This document shows, piece by piece, positions 43,831-56,123 of a DNA stretch of 64,000 nt (positions are counted from its first letter, which is position 1; the number at the start of each line of letters is the position of its first letter). The DNA is taken from contig NC_061773.1 in NCBI RefSeq assembly GCF_022458985.1, positions 16,402,001-16,466,000 on the forward strand, in the 5' to 3' direction. A program made the position numbers and the translations under genes. A model generated the notes under the pieces. The model did not search any database, had not been told where the DNA came from, and was given only the letters and a program-made list of their open reading frames with translations. This DNA is from Mugil cephalus. Taxonomy: Eukaryota > Chordata > Actinopteri > Mugiliformes > Mugilidae.

Positions 43831-45320
43831 CTTACCGAAAACTGCCGAGTGACCGACCACCAGAAAATAAATAAAATCAAGACCATGTCTTTTGTCATTT
43901 AACTTGGTTAACGCTTAATTTAATTTAACATGTCCAGGGACTAGAAGCCTGTTTAATTCTCTGAAATAAGGTTGGAGGAGTCCTGAATGTATCTGAAGTG
44001 AGGCTGTGACATTTTCATGCTAATAAATGTCCGTTCTTTGTCTCCATTTAATAAAACAGAACGTTTGACCTCTTGTTTTAAGAAAATGGGGTCAGTTCTG
44101 CAAACTGTACAATCCCAGCAAATATTGCTCTTTACATAACCAGCCTTACCAGAGACTGGGTTATCATCAGTGTATATAGGATTCAATAGGACAACTATTG
44201 AAAAAAAAAAATTATAATAATCAATTTAAGATCCCAGGACAAGATGTCACCTCATAATATTTGATGATACATGGTGTCTGGCAACTACAAATTAAACTAG
44301 TCAGCAAGGATGAAAATAAAATGAATAATTTTATTTATGCAAATATAAATTAAGAGTGAAAACCAGTTAGTATCGTGCCCAAAAATGCAGCTAGATTTTG
44401 GAAAAGCAAGTACAGACACAGAACAAATTTAAGAAACATGTATTTGGACAGATGTGCCTGCAGGAAATGCAAGCAATAAATCAAATTAAGAAAAAGAAAC
44501 AACTGTTGACAGATAGATAATCAGATGTAGCGTAAGGACACACAAGCAAAAACAGGCGACGACAGCAGCGGGTGGAAATGTAGAGCGGAAGACAGAGGGT
44601 CTGACAGAGGAGCAGATGGAGGAGAAAGGCAGCAACACAAAAAAGGCGGACACAGAGGATGAGGCAGGTACTCGTAGTAAAAGGTCAACGCTCCTGTGAT
44701 AAGGCGTGCTTGGACAGCATGCTCACAGCGAGCGGCCAAGCGCTTGTCAACACGATACCATGCACTTCACTGGACACGGACGGTACACTCAGCGGAGCAC
44801 AGACAGACGGACGGACGGACGGACGGAGGCACGGCAGAGTGAAGGGCCTTTAACAGACGGGTGACGGAACCAAACACAAACGTGAACAAGGACCTGGAAA
44901 AGAGTAAAAACTCACAGCGCCTATCTGCTCGGTGCCGATAAGCCTGTTTACGACCAGTTACAGGATTAATTGTCCCTTTTTTTCTGGCTCGCATTTTTAT
45001 TTTTTTTTCTAAACGGACAAAAATTTAATACCAGGGGAAGATGACAGTGGTAAATGGGGTAAATGATGTGACGCACAATGCTTCGCTGCACGTCATCGCC
45101 CACACGAAAACAAACCTAAATAAACAGAGTCAGACAAACTGACCAAGCAAGATTAATGTCAGAAGATTTAGGAGGCAGAATTTCAAGACGGCAAACAACA
45201 GAGATTCTCTATGCATACAACGTCCGTTCAGATAAGGGCCATAGCAATACATATATTTCTGGGTTGTGATATTAGTTACAGATTCTTTTTGTAAGGATTC
45301 TGTTTTTATTCTTTAAATTC
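43831..45320. other. Intergenic DNA with GGAC tandem repeat
   Basis: A (GGAC)n tandem of about five units is at 44,807-44,826. Open frames in this stretch show no domain. Confidence 0.5.
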
Positions 45321-45830
45321 TTACCTTGAATGCCCCAGAGAAGGCCTGGGAGAAGAGGATGTGGTCAGATGAGACCAAAATTTAAGTCTTTGGCATCAAG
45401 CACGGTGGTGGAAACATTACGCCTTGAGGCGGTTTCTCCGCTAAGCGAACAGGAAGTCTTCACCGCGCCGGGGGGCCAATGAACGGGGCCATGTATTATA
45501 GAATCTTGGAGGCGAAGCCAGAGAAGTGACGGTGGGTGGGTCTTCCAGCATGGCAACAACCATAGGCATACGCTCAAGGTAACATGGTAAACGGAGTGGC
45601 CTAGCCAGTCTTCCGCTCTCAGTCCCATAGAAAATGTGTGGAGGGAGCAGAAACTTTTGTTTGTTTGTGAAGCAACAGCCTCAAAATGAAGGTGTGTGCA
45701 AACCTTGTAGCCAACTACAAGAATCGTCTAACCAACAAGGGTTTCTCCACCAAGTTCTCCACCAAGCCAGAAAAACTTCCCACCAGTCATTGAACAGCAA
45801 GTTTTCTTGAAGACCTGAATGAAAACTAAA
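45321..45830 (+). pseudogene. Tc1-like transposase relic
   Basis: ATGTGGTCAGATGAGACCAA (about 45,359) encodes the WSDET motif, which carries a catalytic Asp of Tc1-like DDE transposases. Upstream, GCCTGGGAGAAG matches the preceding codons of the family. Near 45,708-45,760 GCCAACTACAAGAATCGTCT and ACCAACAAGGGTTTCTCC match the C-terminal end of fish Tc1-like transposases. The middle is rearranged and frameshifted. No terminal inverted repeats were located. It is an unrelated copy to the 16.2-kb element, on the opposite strand. Confidence 0.7.
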
Positions 45831-46464
45831 GTCCAGATGCGTCTGTTTTAGCTTTGCTTCGGAGAAGAAGAATCGCTCTTGTTTGGAGAACCCTCAGTTT
45901 TTTGCCACTAATTACAAAGTTTAACTTTACGGCTCAAAGATGAATTAACAGCGTGAAGTTCACTTGCAGCGCGGAGCATACTCTCCAGAATGTTAGCATT
46001 TCTCTTTAATCAGGAGCTGCTCTGATCAGAGCTGCCACTTCTGACATTTTCAAAAATGCACTGTTATATTAGTAACCCGTTGGTCTCTGACTAGTCATTT
46101 GTCTGACTGACACTTCGGAATGAACTCTGGTGTCGCATGCATAAACAACTTGATCATTTCCTGTCGCCTGTATGTGTGTAGATATTCTTTGGTGAGCACA
46201 TCTGGGCACTGTGTCTGTTTGTGCAAAAAATACAAAACACGATTCACCACATTTTGTGTGTTGTGTTGTTGTAAGTCGGAGAGTATCAGCATTTGTTTTC
46301 ATTGTGTGTCCCCTATGGCTTCTATCTGTGGAAGCAGAGCGATGAATGGAGCCCCGTGAAGCAACGTTGATTACACAGACTATCTTCACTCTTCTTCTCT
46401 TCCTGCTGCACAGAAAGCTAGAAGAAAAACAGAAGGGACAGAGAGGAAGACAGGCAAATGGAGA

Positions 46465-46500
46465 AGGAAGGAAGGAAGGAAGTAAGGAAGGAAGGAAGAG
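46465..46500. repeat. (GGAA)n tetranucleotide repeat
   Basis: GAAGGAAGGAAGGAAG with one GTAAG interruption, then three more units. Confidence 0.9.
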
Positions 46501-47930
46501 CTAAGAATGATGAAGGAATAAAACAAAAAATGCTGTTTTTAGTCTGACAAAATGTTTATCACCTTATTCACATTTTAGTCATATTTAACTTTTGTAGTTT
46601 CAGTCTAGTTTAAGACAAAGAGTCATTGCCTTTTTGTCAACCTTATTACATGTAGTCAAACTGCAATTAAGCACATTAATTTTGGCAGCCATTTTATTCG
46701 TCTTTAGACAAAATAGAAAATATATTTCCTGGAACGAATTAAAGCAATGGGTGAATACATGTTCCTAAGATAACCTGTCTGCTTGTGTTTTGCAAGGGCA
46801 GCACTCATTACTATTATGATAATTCAATTACAAGCCATACTATATGCATACATTTTAAAGCAAAATAATTGAATTACATTTCAGGCTTGTAACATGAACG
46901 GTTTACCGCATTACTATGTATTTGGACTTCATTCCAGGAACTACATATATGGACAGTTTAGTCAATAGTAGACAATAGTTTGGTAAATGCTAATTTATAC
47001 ACTACTGCATAAATACTGTATCACTCCACTGTAGCAGCAGAAGGCAATAACTTCATGAAGTGCAAAACAGAAACTTGTAGATGAGACTTATTTAACTTCA
47101 TAGCTAGCTTACTGACCAGGATGGAGACTGCAACAGCAGGGTGATGATCCTTCAAATGGACATATTCTTCCACGTAATTTGTAGCCATGGTGCATGCTAG
47201 TTTTGGTAGCTACCATCAAGTGTATGAACCTGAGCAGTTGTAACTACACGACATCAGATAAGCAAATGAACAAATGAAGTCTTTATGAAAGGCGAGCTGG
47301 GTTCTTCTCAAAGGTTCTTTCCTTTAAGGAGAGCTTTCTCGTCGCAGTGCTTTTTCTGGGTGTCCAAAATGGCGACGGCCAGAGACGCCACACTGGGCTT
47401 CAAAACAGCTTAAAAAAAAATTAATTCCTACAGCGTATGACCCCAGAACAAAAACATCCAACAAAGACAGTCGCAAAAGAAGAAGGTAAACAGAGGCAAT
47501 AGAGGAACCACCTGAGGGATAACGCACATCTCACCTGCACCATAATTACTGTGCATATTACGTACTATAACTATTATCCATCTGTTGTTGTTTGAAATGC
47601 TGGTCTACCGCATGAACAAATCCTGTTTATCATATGATGTCATGGGTCAACTGTTAAGGGGGGCGTATTAACCCGCAGGCAAGACACATATCGCCACCTA
47701 CTGAGGAGGAGGAGGAGGACATGTTCCCGTCACTTGTTCAATTTTCTCTGGTGCATGTAAACTGGGGTAAGGACCGTAGTCAGAAAGTCGAATTTCAAGC
47801 ATAGCTCAATTAATTTGTGCATGGAAACACACTGAATGTGGAAGCTCAGCCAAATGCTGATATATATCTGTATTGTGGCTCCTACAGTCAGATTTGTGGG
47901 TGAATGTTGTTGCTTTTGCAGAATGAGGCC
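46501..47930. other. Intergenic DNA upstream of rims4
   Basis: AT-rich, no gene recognised. A GGA-triplet run lies at 47,704-47,719. Confidence 0.5.
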
Positions 47931-48330
47931 AGTGATCACTCACATACGGAGATACAAGGGAACAGAGAGCAGAACAGAGACACTATGAACTTGTAATGCC
48001 TTGCATCGCCTCCACTGTCAACCCAAGCCACACCCATATTCCTCCATCCACATTTTGATTGGTTGGGCTGCCAGCAACAGTCGTTCTCTCCTGGTTCCTC
48101 CTGCCCCTGCCCCTTCTCCTCCTCCTCCTCCCTTCTCTCCCTCCCTTTCCACCTCCCTCTGCTCAGTCTCTCTCTCTCCCTCTCCAGTGAATGAATCCAG
48201 TCAGACACAAGCTCTTAAACATCACAGCCTTCCTCTCTCTCCCCCCCCCCTCTCTCTCTCTTATCATCTCTGTCCTTTCCCGTCTCCGGAGCAGACAGTC
48301 AGTGGAGCATCGGCACAGCAACGGAGCAGC
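47931..48330 (+). promoter_or_regulatory. rims4: rims4 promoter region with pyrimidine tract
   Basis: An inverted CCAAT box (GATTGG at 48,057-48,062) is followed by about 200 bp of C/T-rich sequence (48,075-48,275), then GC-richer sequence that looks like a 5' UTR. Placement directly upstream of the rims4 coding exon suggests the promoter. There is no clear TATA box, consistent with a dispersed start. The exact start site cannot be read from sequence. Confidence 0.45.
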
Positions 48331-49349
48331 ACCGGACTGACGGAGGAGAGAGGAAGTCAACGAAACCCCGCTGACAGCAATGCATCATTAAACAGTGCTA
48401 CAGTTCAGGGCAGAAGCAACAGATTGCCCTCACTTGCAATTGTTGCTACAGCTGATCTTCTACTGATCTGACCTGGGCTTGGAGACGAAGCAGCTCCTGC
48501 ACCTGGCATCTCCTGGGTTTTGAAAGTCAGTTTCTCCGTGCGAAAGAAATGCCTCCCCTCCGGCCGAAGCAGAAGGAAATAACAATGCTGAGTGACAGGA
48601 AAGAAAAGCTTTGATTCAGTCGGAGAGAGCAACACGTTTCTTGCTGGGCGTCAACATCACCTCTGCCACCACCAGCGTCTCCTCCCATCCTGCTTCTCGT
48701 CACCAGGATCTAAAGACATCTAAAGAGACCGCACGTACAGGGGGAGGATGTTAGATTGACATGCAGAGTTCAGGGAGTTTTTGCCGTGAAACAAAAACAC
48801 CAGATCAGGTAGTATCCGTTGCGAAGACGCAGGTAAGGTCCACCAACAGACGTCAGTAAGTCCGCCAGACTTCCACTTTGACTTGTGAAGGGGTGAAGAG
48901 GAGGATGGACATCCGTGTTGGCAAAGAAGAAGCCAAACACTAGAGAAGAGATGACAAGAAGCGAGAGATACAACCCTGCTGCACACAGCCACAGATAGAT
49001 ACTTAGAGAAACACTTAACCTCATCAAAAGTCATCAACCTACACGCATGTCTTTCTATACGCTTGTTTTCTAGGATGCTTTTGCACCCGAGGAGCTTGAC
49101 TCTTGTCTAAAAGAAGAAAGAGGAGCATCAGAATCTCTCACACGAAAGTCAAGTTTCTGCACCGGCGTCACTCGGTGCGAGCCGCCCAAGGGGGGGATTC
49201 TCGCTCGACTCTTCTTTTCGAAGTGAGGTGGATCTGCCGTGGGGGGCAGCTGACAGCCATCCAAGACGCCGCGAGCCGTACTCCGCGTGAAGAATGCCCA
49301 GCCGCGCTTGGCCAAGCCGGCCGACCCGGGCCCGACGCCGGGCCTGTAC
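48280..49349 (+). other. rims4: Probable rims4 5' UTR (with possible intron 48,833-49,073)
   Basis: Transcribed leader inferred from position. A donor AG-GTAAGG at 48,833 and an acceptor TTGTTTTCTAG ending at 49,073 would remove a 241-bp intron. Several upstream ATGs exist, and one out-of-frame ORF (49,294-49,422) overlaps the rims4 start, which could lower translation. An in-frame TGA at 49,251-49,253 with no ATG before 49,350 limits the coding start. Confidence 0.45.
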
Positions 49350-49446
49350 ATGGAGAGATCACAGAGCCGGATCAGCCTCTCGGCGTCCTTCGAGGCCCTG
49401 GCCATCTACTTCCCCTGTATGAACTCCTTCGATGAAGACGATGGGG
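49350..49446 (+). CDS. rims4: rims4 coding exon 1 (RIM gamma, regulating synaptic membrane exocytosis 4)
   Basis: Encodes 32 codons plus one base: MERSQSRISLSASFEALAIY, FPCMNSFDEDDG, then a GTGAGT donor at 49,447-49,452 (phase 1). This N terminus is that of vertebrate RIMS4 and clearly differs from RIMS3. RIMS4 is a short RIM family member with a single C-terminal C2 domain that acts at presynaptic active zones, and also in neurite growth, modulating calcium-channel function. The start is chosen because it is the first in-frame ATG after an in-frame stop at 49,251 and matches the family start; +4 is G, -3 is T. Only the non-C2 N terminus lies here; exon 2 and the C2 domain are right of the window. 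Confidence 0.88.
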
Positions 49447-49855
49447 GTGAGTGAGAGTCACACACACAGACATTAAGGCATATGTTAGTTGTCCCATGTC
49501 CGGAGCTGTGTATATCTGGAGAAAGGTCTCATCTCAACGTGTTCACATCGTTCAGAAAACCCTAAGTGTTGTTCATAGTGTTCATCTTCAGAGTCATATT
49601 TTTATTGGATAAGAAAACAATTAGCTGATTGGTGGATCAGTCAACCAAAAAGAAAATCAACTGCGAGCAGTTTTAAAATGGACGCAAGTCATTTATCTGG
49701 TCTTGGATCCTTGTGTGGTATTTTGACTGTCGTATGCACAAAGAGAAGACTCTTACACGGAAAGAGTAAATGAGTTAAAAAGCATAAATGATAAAGATTT
49801 GCAAAACACGTGACTGATGTATGTCTGGCACTTAGGTGATAACGTTGGCATTTAG

Positions 49856-49878
49856 CTGTGTGTGTGTGTGTGTGTGTT
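49856..49878. repeat. (GT)n microsatellite
   Basis: About 11 GT units. Confidence 0.9.
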
Positions 49879-50205
49879 TCATTGTGGTCGTATGATTCTC
49901 TCAGTGATGAGACTGTCAGTCCATCCACAAAGAAATCATGGGTTTTAAGAATAAAACCGTCCATATTACAACAGTAAAAGAAAAATACAACTGACTCAAC
50001 TCCTCTGAAAGATCACAGTATTGTAAAGAACATCTCAGTTATTAACACGTCGTCTTTACTGATCGGGGATGTTTGTGGCCTAATTATGTCTCCTACGTGA
50101 CACATGAAGAGAAAGACAGATTTTCATTTGAATTTGTTTCACTGCCTTCAGTGAGATGTGTCAGATGAGTTGAAATAAGACCAACACTGACAAGTCCTTT
50201 GTGCA

Positions 50206-50241
<36 letters not shown>
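50206..50241. repeat. (CA)n microsatellite
   Basis: About 17 CA units inside rims4 intron 1. Confidence 0.92.
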
Positions 50242-50242
<1 letters not shown>

Positions 50243-52609
50243 CCTGCGCGCACACACCTCTGAGGTTATGTCTGGATTCTGTGATGAGATTGCAGGATCA
50301 TGCATTTCCTCAAATTGGATGCATCAGATGATGTAATGCATTTTGCTCTGAACTCATATCATGGCTTCATTACGTTACTCCTGAATTTCACTAATCCTGT
50401 CCAGAAAACCGCAGGACTAAGAGGATCCTTTTGATACCGGGTGACTTAAAGGATGAAAAATAGGACATGAAAACTGACTGATCTGGAAGAATGTGTGTTT
50501 GCAGGTTAGAAGGTGCACTTACTTAGGTTTCTTTTTAGTGGAAAACAGATTTAACAGGTAGTGAAAGCTTCTGTCTTTACGTTTTATGTTAGAGACACAT
50601 CTGTCAAACCACACAGTGAACAGCTATAGCTAACCAACGTGAGTAATTAAGTAAGAAATTAAGTGGTGAAAAATTCCCAAGTGGCCGCAGTAATACTGGT
50701 AGCATAAATGAGCTAATTTATTTCTTACCTCAGGAGGTTGAACTTCTTTCCTTCATGGTGGGATATGGACGTGTATCACAGGGTGTGTCGACGCAATGTG
50801 ATGTCTCACTGCTACATCCAGTGAGGCTGTGACACGTCAGACACCTCATCTGAAGACACAAATCATTGTCCGACAACATGAACATCTAAAGGGAATAAAG
50901 TGTATATAGACCAGTACGTCACCATGATTGAGGAGAGACGAACTTTACAGACGCTTTGTAGCTCTAGCTTGTTTCTAAGCCTCCCGGCTAATAAGTAGCT
51001 CTTCCAGGTTTCTCCTTTTGAAGACCTATGCTACCATCACGTAGGGAGTTATTTCCTCTCATGCAGTTGCAGAAGCTACATTAAGTGCAATCGACCATGG
51101 GCTGCCAACTTTGCGCTGTAATCATCAGCATCCTTTAGGTCCAGACACAGGCGATGTCAAAAAACAGCAGCTCAGCGTCCGTTTGGTTTGTCTTTACCAT
51201 TAAACTTTCAACCAGAAACAGCGCAACCTCGCGAGCAGCCACAATACGAAGCTGTGCATAATGACCTTAAAAAGTCTACGAAACACAATAAGAAAATGAA
51301 GTTAAAGTAGGTAACTGTGCCAGGGCCCCAGGACAAAGTGGCCTCAAAATCATGCCTCCTGCATGTCAGTGTATTCTAACAATTTTAGGATTCGCAAAGG
51401 CTTTAGAACAATTACATGTTGCAACGTTAATTTTTGGTCAATGAGATTCATCAGCTCTGTCCATCCAAACCATTCACCTTAGAAAGGAAAGGGGAAGACT
51501 TAATTTTGAGACAGACACTAACAAACAACACCCACCTTCAATGATTTTATAATAAATTATAATATGAGAACTGCCACAATGTGACAAATGGTTTGTTAAG
51601 AGGATCCTAGAGGGAAATAACACCTGGATCTGCTTCTCCTACCTGCACAGACATGAGCTTGTGAAAATATGTAAGATTTAGCATAATAATGAAAATAATT
51701 TGTGGATTTAAACACAACTATAAACAAATGTTACTGCATGGCTGCTTTCTGGATATAGGCGAACATATTAGTTTTAGGTTAATTGCCAATTAATCTGGTG
51801 GACGAACGGGGACATTGTTTTTAAAAATAAATGCGTCATTTATTATTGCAAGATTCACGTCACCAGAATAAACAACAGAGTCAGAGGTGAGGAAACTCGC
51901 CAGAGCTAATTTGCGCCGTCACCCTATTCCAAGGTGTCTTTTGTTGCTTCCACGGAGAGCAAGGCAAGTCAGTATCAAAACATGAAATCTCAAACATTTT
52001 GTGTGAGCACTGCACAGGAAGGCTCTCACTAACGCGGCCTACGAGCTCCCGCATGTCCGCTCCCAAGCCAGGACACGCTAATTCATACACCCAACTGTGA
52101 TTGTAGCACATACGCAGAAATACTCAGGTAAGTCTACACACAGGCACACAGATATGAAAGCAGTGTGTGGGGTAATCAGAGCGGAGCGGCAGGCCGTGGT
52201 TTGTGGCTCTCGGTCTAATTAAATGCTAATACGGCCGCTGATTGTGGCTGACTGCAGCTAAATAGAGGCTTGATTGCAGGTTAATTCTTTCTCTCCTCCT
52301 TTCTGCCTCATTGTTTCTCCGTCACTCTCTCTCTCTCTCAGACACATTTGCAGTCTGTGGTTTGGAAATCTTAATCGCTTGTTTTCAATTCAGCTCAAAT
52401 ATGCTTCATTGACAGGACAAAAGTGTAATCTGTTCTCACAATAGTGAAAAATCAAGTAAGAAAAATAGAAGGTATAACACGACTCAGAACACAGACAGAG
52501 TTACAGCAGTAGTCATGAATCTTCTTAGCCTTACGTAGCCAGACCATTGTGGGTGAATGTTGTTGTTTTGATGGTATGTGTTATGGACAAACCCATCGTG
52601 ACGTCCCCC
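50242..52609. other. Intronic DNA, no feature recognised
   Basis: Ordinary intron sequence with short frames only; a (CT)n run is at 52,326-52,339. Confidence 0.5.
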
Positions 52610-52945
52610 AGTGGATTCTGAATCTCGAATATGAAGCCTGAAGTGGTTGCCATCTCGGATGAGCTTTACTCCACCGACGCTCCAAATATGGACATAAGGG
52701 TCCTGTTGGGGGCGGAGCTAAATCAGCTTGGACATTGAGACCGCCCAATCAACTCTCGCTACCTGTTGGCTCAGGCTAATTTATGTCACTTAGAGCAGGA
52801 ACGCCCTGAATTCTGCAAAATTTTAAACCTTAATAAAAAATAAATGAATGACTTAGAAAAACAAATCACCCCTGTGGGGTTGTCATGAATAGTGAAATAA
52901 ACTACTGAGGCCAAAATCGCTTTTTGTACCAGGCAAACTCCAGAC
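52610..52945. repeat. Dispersed fish repeat (GGCCAAAATCGCTTTTTGTACC type)
   Basis: Contains CAAATATGGACATAAGGGTC, TTGGGGGCGGAGCTAAATCA and GAGGCCAAAATCGCTTTTTG then TACCAGGC. These modules recur together in many fish genomes as one interspersed repeat. The copy is fragmented and does not code. Confidence 0.5.
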
Positions 52946-53004
52946 CTCAAAAAAATAAAAAAAATGCATGGGCTGAAGAACTTCAAGTTCAACGTTCTTC
53001 CATA

Positions 53005-53190
53005 GACGAGCAGTCTACAACCTTTTTTTGCACCAAGAACGAGGCATTTCCAATAAAGCAATTTTCCATAAACAGGTCATCGTGCACATAAATCATAATC
53101 ATGTTTTCTGCTGTAATCTGCCGTCTCATCATTGATTCACTTGACGGCTTCATCTACCGGGCATGAAAACCATGTGTGGTTGGGGGCCGC
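53005..53190. repeat. hAT-type MITE fragment (CTACAACCTTTTTTTGCACC ... GTTGGGGGCCGCTGC)
   Basis: Left part GTCTACAACCTTTTTTTGCA and right part TGTGGTTGGGGGCCGCTGCT face each other as degraded inverted termini of a common fish and vertebrate non-autonomous hAT element. Confidence 0.45.
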
Positions 53191-56020
53191 TGCTATGTAA
53201 GGTCATTCAAGAAAATAGGACTGAATTCTCTGCATTATTTTTATCATGATAAACTAATAAACTCACAACTAGTTCATATTAATCCTTCTGGTTGTGTTCA
53301 CTGTGATCAGCGACGACTTTAAATAGTAATGATTTATGCCAAGGGAAAGTAAACTCTAAATGAAAAGGCAGGTTTTGATTTGACTCTAATTTGACCCCTT
53401 AATGATACAAAACAAACAAATAAAACATGAATTCTTATTTCTTACATCTCTTAGAGGATCACACTCAGCCTCATGTATGTGTTATCTAGCAGCTCAGGTG
53501 TCAGATTACACCATCCTAGGTGACAGACTGACAGCTGATTCTCCTGCATGTTTTACAGTAAATATCGAACATGAAAATCCACTCATCAGTCCACTCAATC
53601 CATCGCCTGTTTATAGTAATGTAGAAAATCCCAAAGGTTTTTATTATTACTTAATGTTATTGTTATCATTTTCTTTTTTGATCTGGTGTAATTTTCCAAC
53701 TTCCTCATCAAGAGTCCACTTTGGCTCTTTCAGTGGGCTGTGGTTTTTACTGAAGTGGAGAGAGACAGATAAAACAGGGAGAAGTGTTCCATAATATGGT
53801 TCAACAACAATATGGTTCAACAATACGATTCATGTTTCTCAAAATCCACCACTGCATTTGATTGCAATGGGTTTCCTCCCTCAGTCCTAAATGTTGTCAC
53901 AAAACTGACTGCAGCTCAAAATGAGCATTTACGTTGAGTTGGGATGTTTGTCCAAGGTTTTTTCTAACTTCCTGAAACGAAAGATCCAATACTTGACGTT
54001 GTAACGTAGAAAATGTTTTGAAAGTATTTGAAATTTTCTTTCTAGCAATCTTTTTATCGGTTACACAAATAGTTGAAAAACCAACTGAGGTCAACACTAG
54101 GGGCCTCTTCCTGGAGAGAGCTCAAAACACTAAATAAAAGACCACTTCCAAAATGAAAAACCCTGAACAGAACAAGATAAATAAAAGCAGGAGCAGCCTT
54201 GGAACCAGATCATGCAGCATGCGGTCAAAATCTGGCTTTACTCCTCTAAACTGGGTTCAGTCAACTAAACTAATGAAACTGGATTGCTGGTAAATCGACC
54301 AATAGATAAAACAACACTGCAAATCAACAAAGGACAAAGGTGGTGATGCAGGTGGATGTGAGAGGACGTCCCCGCTCCTGCTGATTGTTGCTGCCTTCAA
54401 ATGAAACTCACGGAGCCCTCAAACTAACAGTTTACACATTAACGACAGGGTCATTTAATGTAATGATATCACCCAGTGGGGATCTTGATATTGTATTTTC
54501 CTGGGGCGTATCATAACATTCTAACTCTACACAGCTAAATGGCAGTATACTAACTTACCATCCCCCTCCAGCATTTCTGAAAACATTTTATAAGTTGTGA
54601 ACTCAGTATTTTCATTTCACGAGGTTGTGAATTCTGCGCCAGCGCCGTTCATTGGGACGCCTCTCGTGAACACGTTAAACATGATTTGTAGCGTTTGTTT
54701 ATTTCACAGCTCTAAAGTAGGGTGACCAGACGTCCACTTTTGGGACCTAAAAATGCTTAATTTAGCCCCCCCCCCCAGCCCCAGCTGAAGGGTCCTCTTT
54801 TTCACAAAGTCAAATCCAGTCACCCTGTCTAAAGAGGAGGAGGGGGAAAAGAGGGGAGGTCAATATAAAATGTAAGAACACAAAGGCGCAGGTAACAGTG
54901 TCAATGATAAAACTATTTCATGAAATAAATAATAATGCACTGGTTTTATAAAGCGCTTCTCCATTGGATGCTTAAGGCGCTTACAATTGGATGCATTATT
55001 CATTTGCTCACACAGTCACACCCTGGTGGTAGTAAACTACCTCAGTAGTCACAGATGCTCTGGGAAAGGCTGACAGAAACATGGCTGCCAATCCGCGCCT
55101 ACAGCCTCTCCGACCACCACCAACATATGTTGTAATCGTCAAGAGTGTGATTTCTCAGACTCATGGCTGAACTGTTTTGTTGCACTCAGACAACCATTAC
55201 ACTGATTTCAATACATTTGAAGAATTTATAAATAAAGCTTTAACTTAGTATCTGTTGCTGTCCCAAGTGTTTCACTAGCAATGATCGATGTGGTTCATGT
55301 ACTCAGCGTAGCACCATAGGATTGTCTAATCCAGACACTGTACTGGGCAATAGAACAGTTTAATAAAAAAGAGAATAAAACACCAGAGATGGAAAAAGGG
55401 TCGGAGACGGTGGCATCCCTGGGCAGCTTATAGGCAGGTGGTAGTTTCACTGAAGTCTAGAGAGAGGTTGGACCAGGTTGACTAAGGCTCAGCCAAGCAA
55501 AGAGACAAAGAACAAAACAGGGGTCAGAAAAGTCAAGCACCAAGGAGGAGGCACAAAAATCTGATTCAACTAATTTTAAAAGGCAGTGTCAAGTATTCAT
55601 CTCTGAGAGAGCTGGGAGACCGGCTCTTTTATGGAGGCTTGATGAGCAGAGGTGGTGCAGGTGAGTTAAATCAACCAGGGCAGAGAGGCAGAAAGAGACA
55701 GAGATGCCTAAGGATTAGGAAAACACAACAAATATAACTCATTGTCTGAGCTTGTCTTCACATAGGAACATTTTCTACTGAGTAAAAATAGGATGGGGCA
55801 AAAATGTCCACAGTAGTTAAGAGTTAAGGCTACACGCATAGCAATCAGAAAGTGATTTAGTATTATTAATATTCATCATCATATTGTCTCTTCTCCTCTT
55901 CCTCTTTCTCTCTGATTTTCAATCTTAGAGGAATAAAGTCTTTCCATTTTGAATTGCACATCCTCTTCATGGTTAACTACTTCAAATAGTCGAGTCATGC
56001 CAAGTGCAAGCCCCTTATAA
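53191..56020. other. Intronic DNA with minor simple repeats
   Basis: Includes a short poly(C) at about 54,767-54,776. A 130-codon frame at 53,402-53,794 has no recognisable domain. Nothing else supported. Confidence 0.5.
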
Positions 56021-56123
56021 CAGGAGTCTTCAATGTTTTTTAGGCCAAGGAATGAGTACCTCCATCTGCAGTACCTCTATAGACCCCCTAGGGGTTGCGG
56101 ACCCCCTGTTGAAGACCTCTATG
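56021..56123. mobile_element. Short MITE, AGGAGTCTTCAA termini
   Basis: About 103 bp. CAGGAGTCTTCAA at the left faces TTGAAGACCTCTATG at the right (AGRGGTCTTCAA inverted repeat), with ATAGACCCCCTAGGGGTTGC inside. A typical small fish element. Confidence 0.6.

Noticed and set aside
48001..48471. 156-codon frame over the rims4 promoter and leader
   Set aside because: Pyrimidine-rich composition gives Pro/Ser/Leu runs; it lies upstream of the authentic rims4 start and has no homologue I know.
49103..49435. 110-codon frame across the rims4 start
   Set aside because: It is out of frame with the clear RIMS4 N terminus and overlaps it; only the MERSQSR frame matches a known protein.
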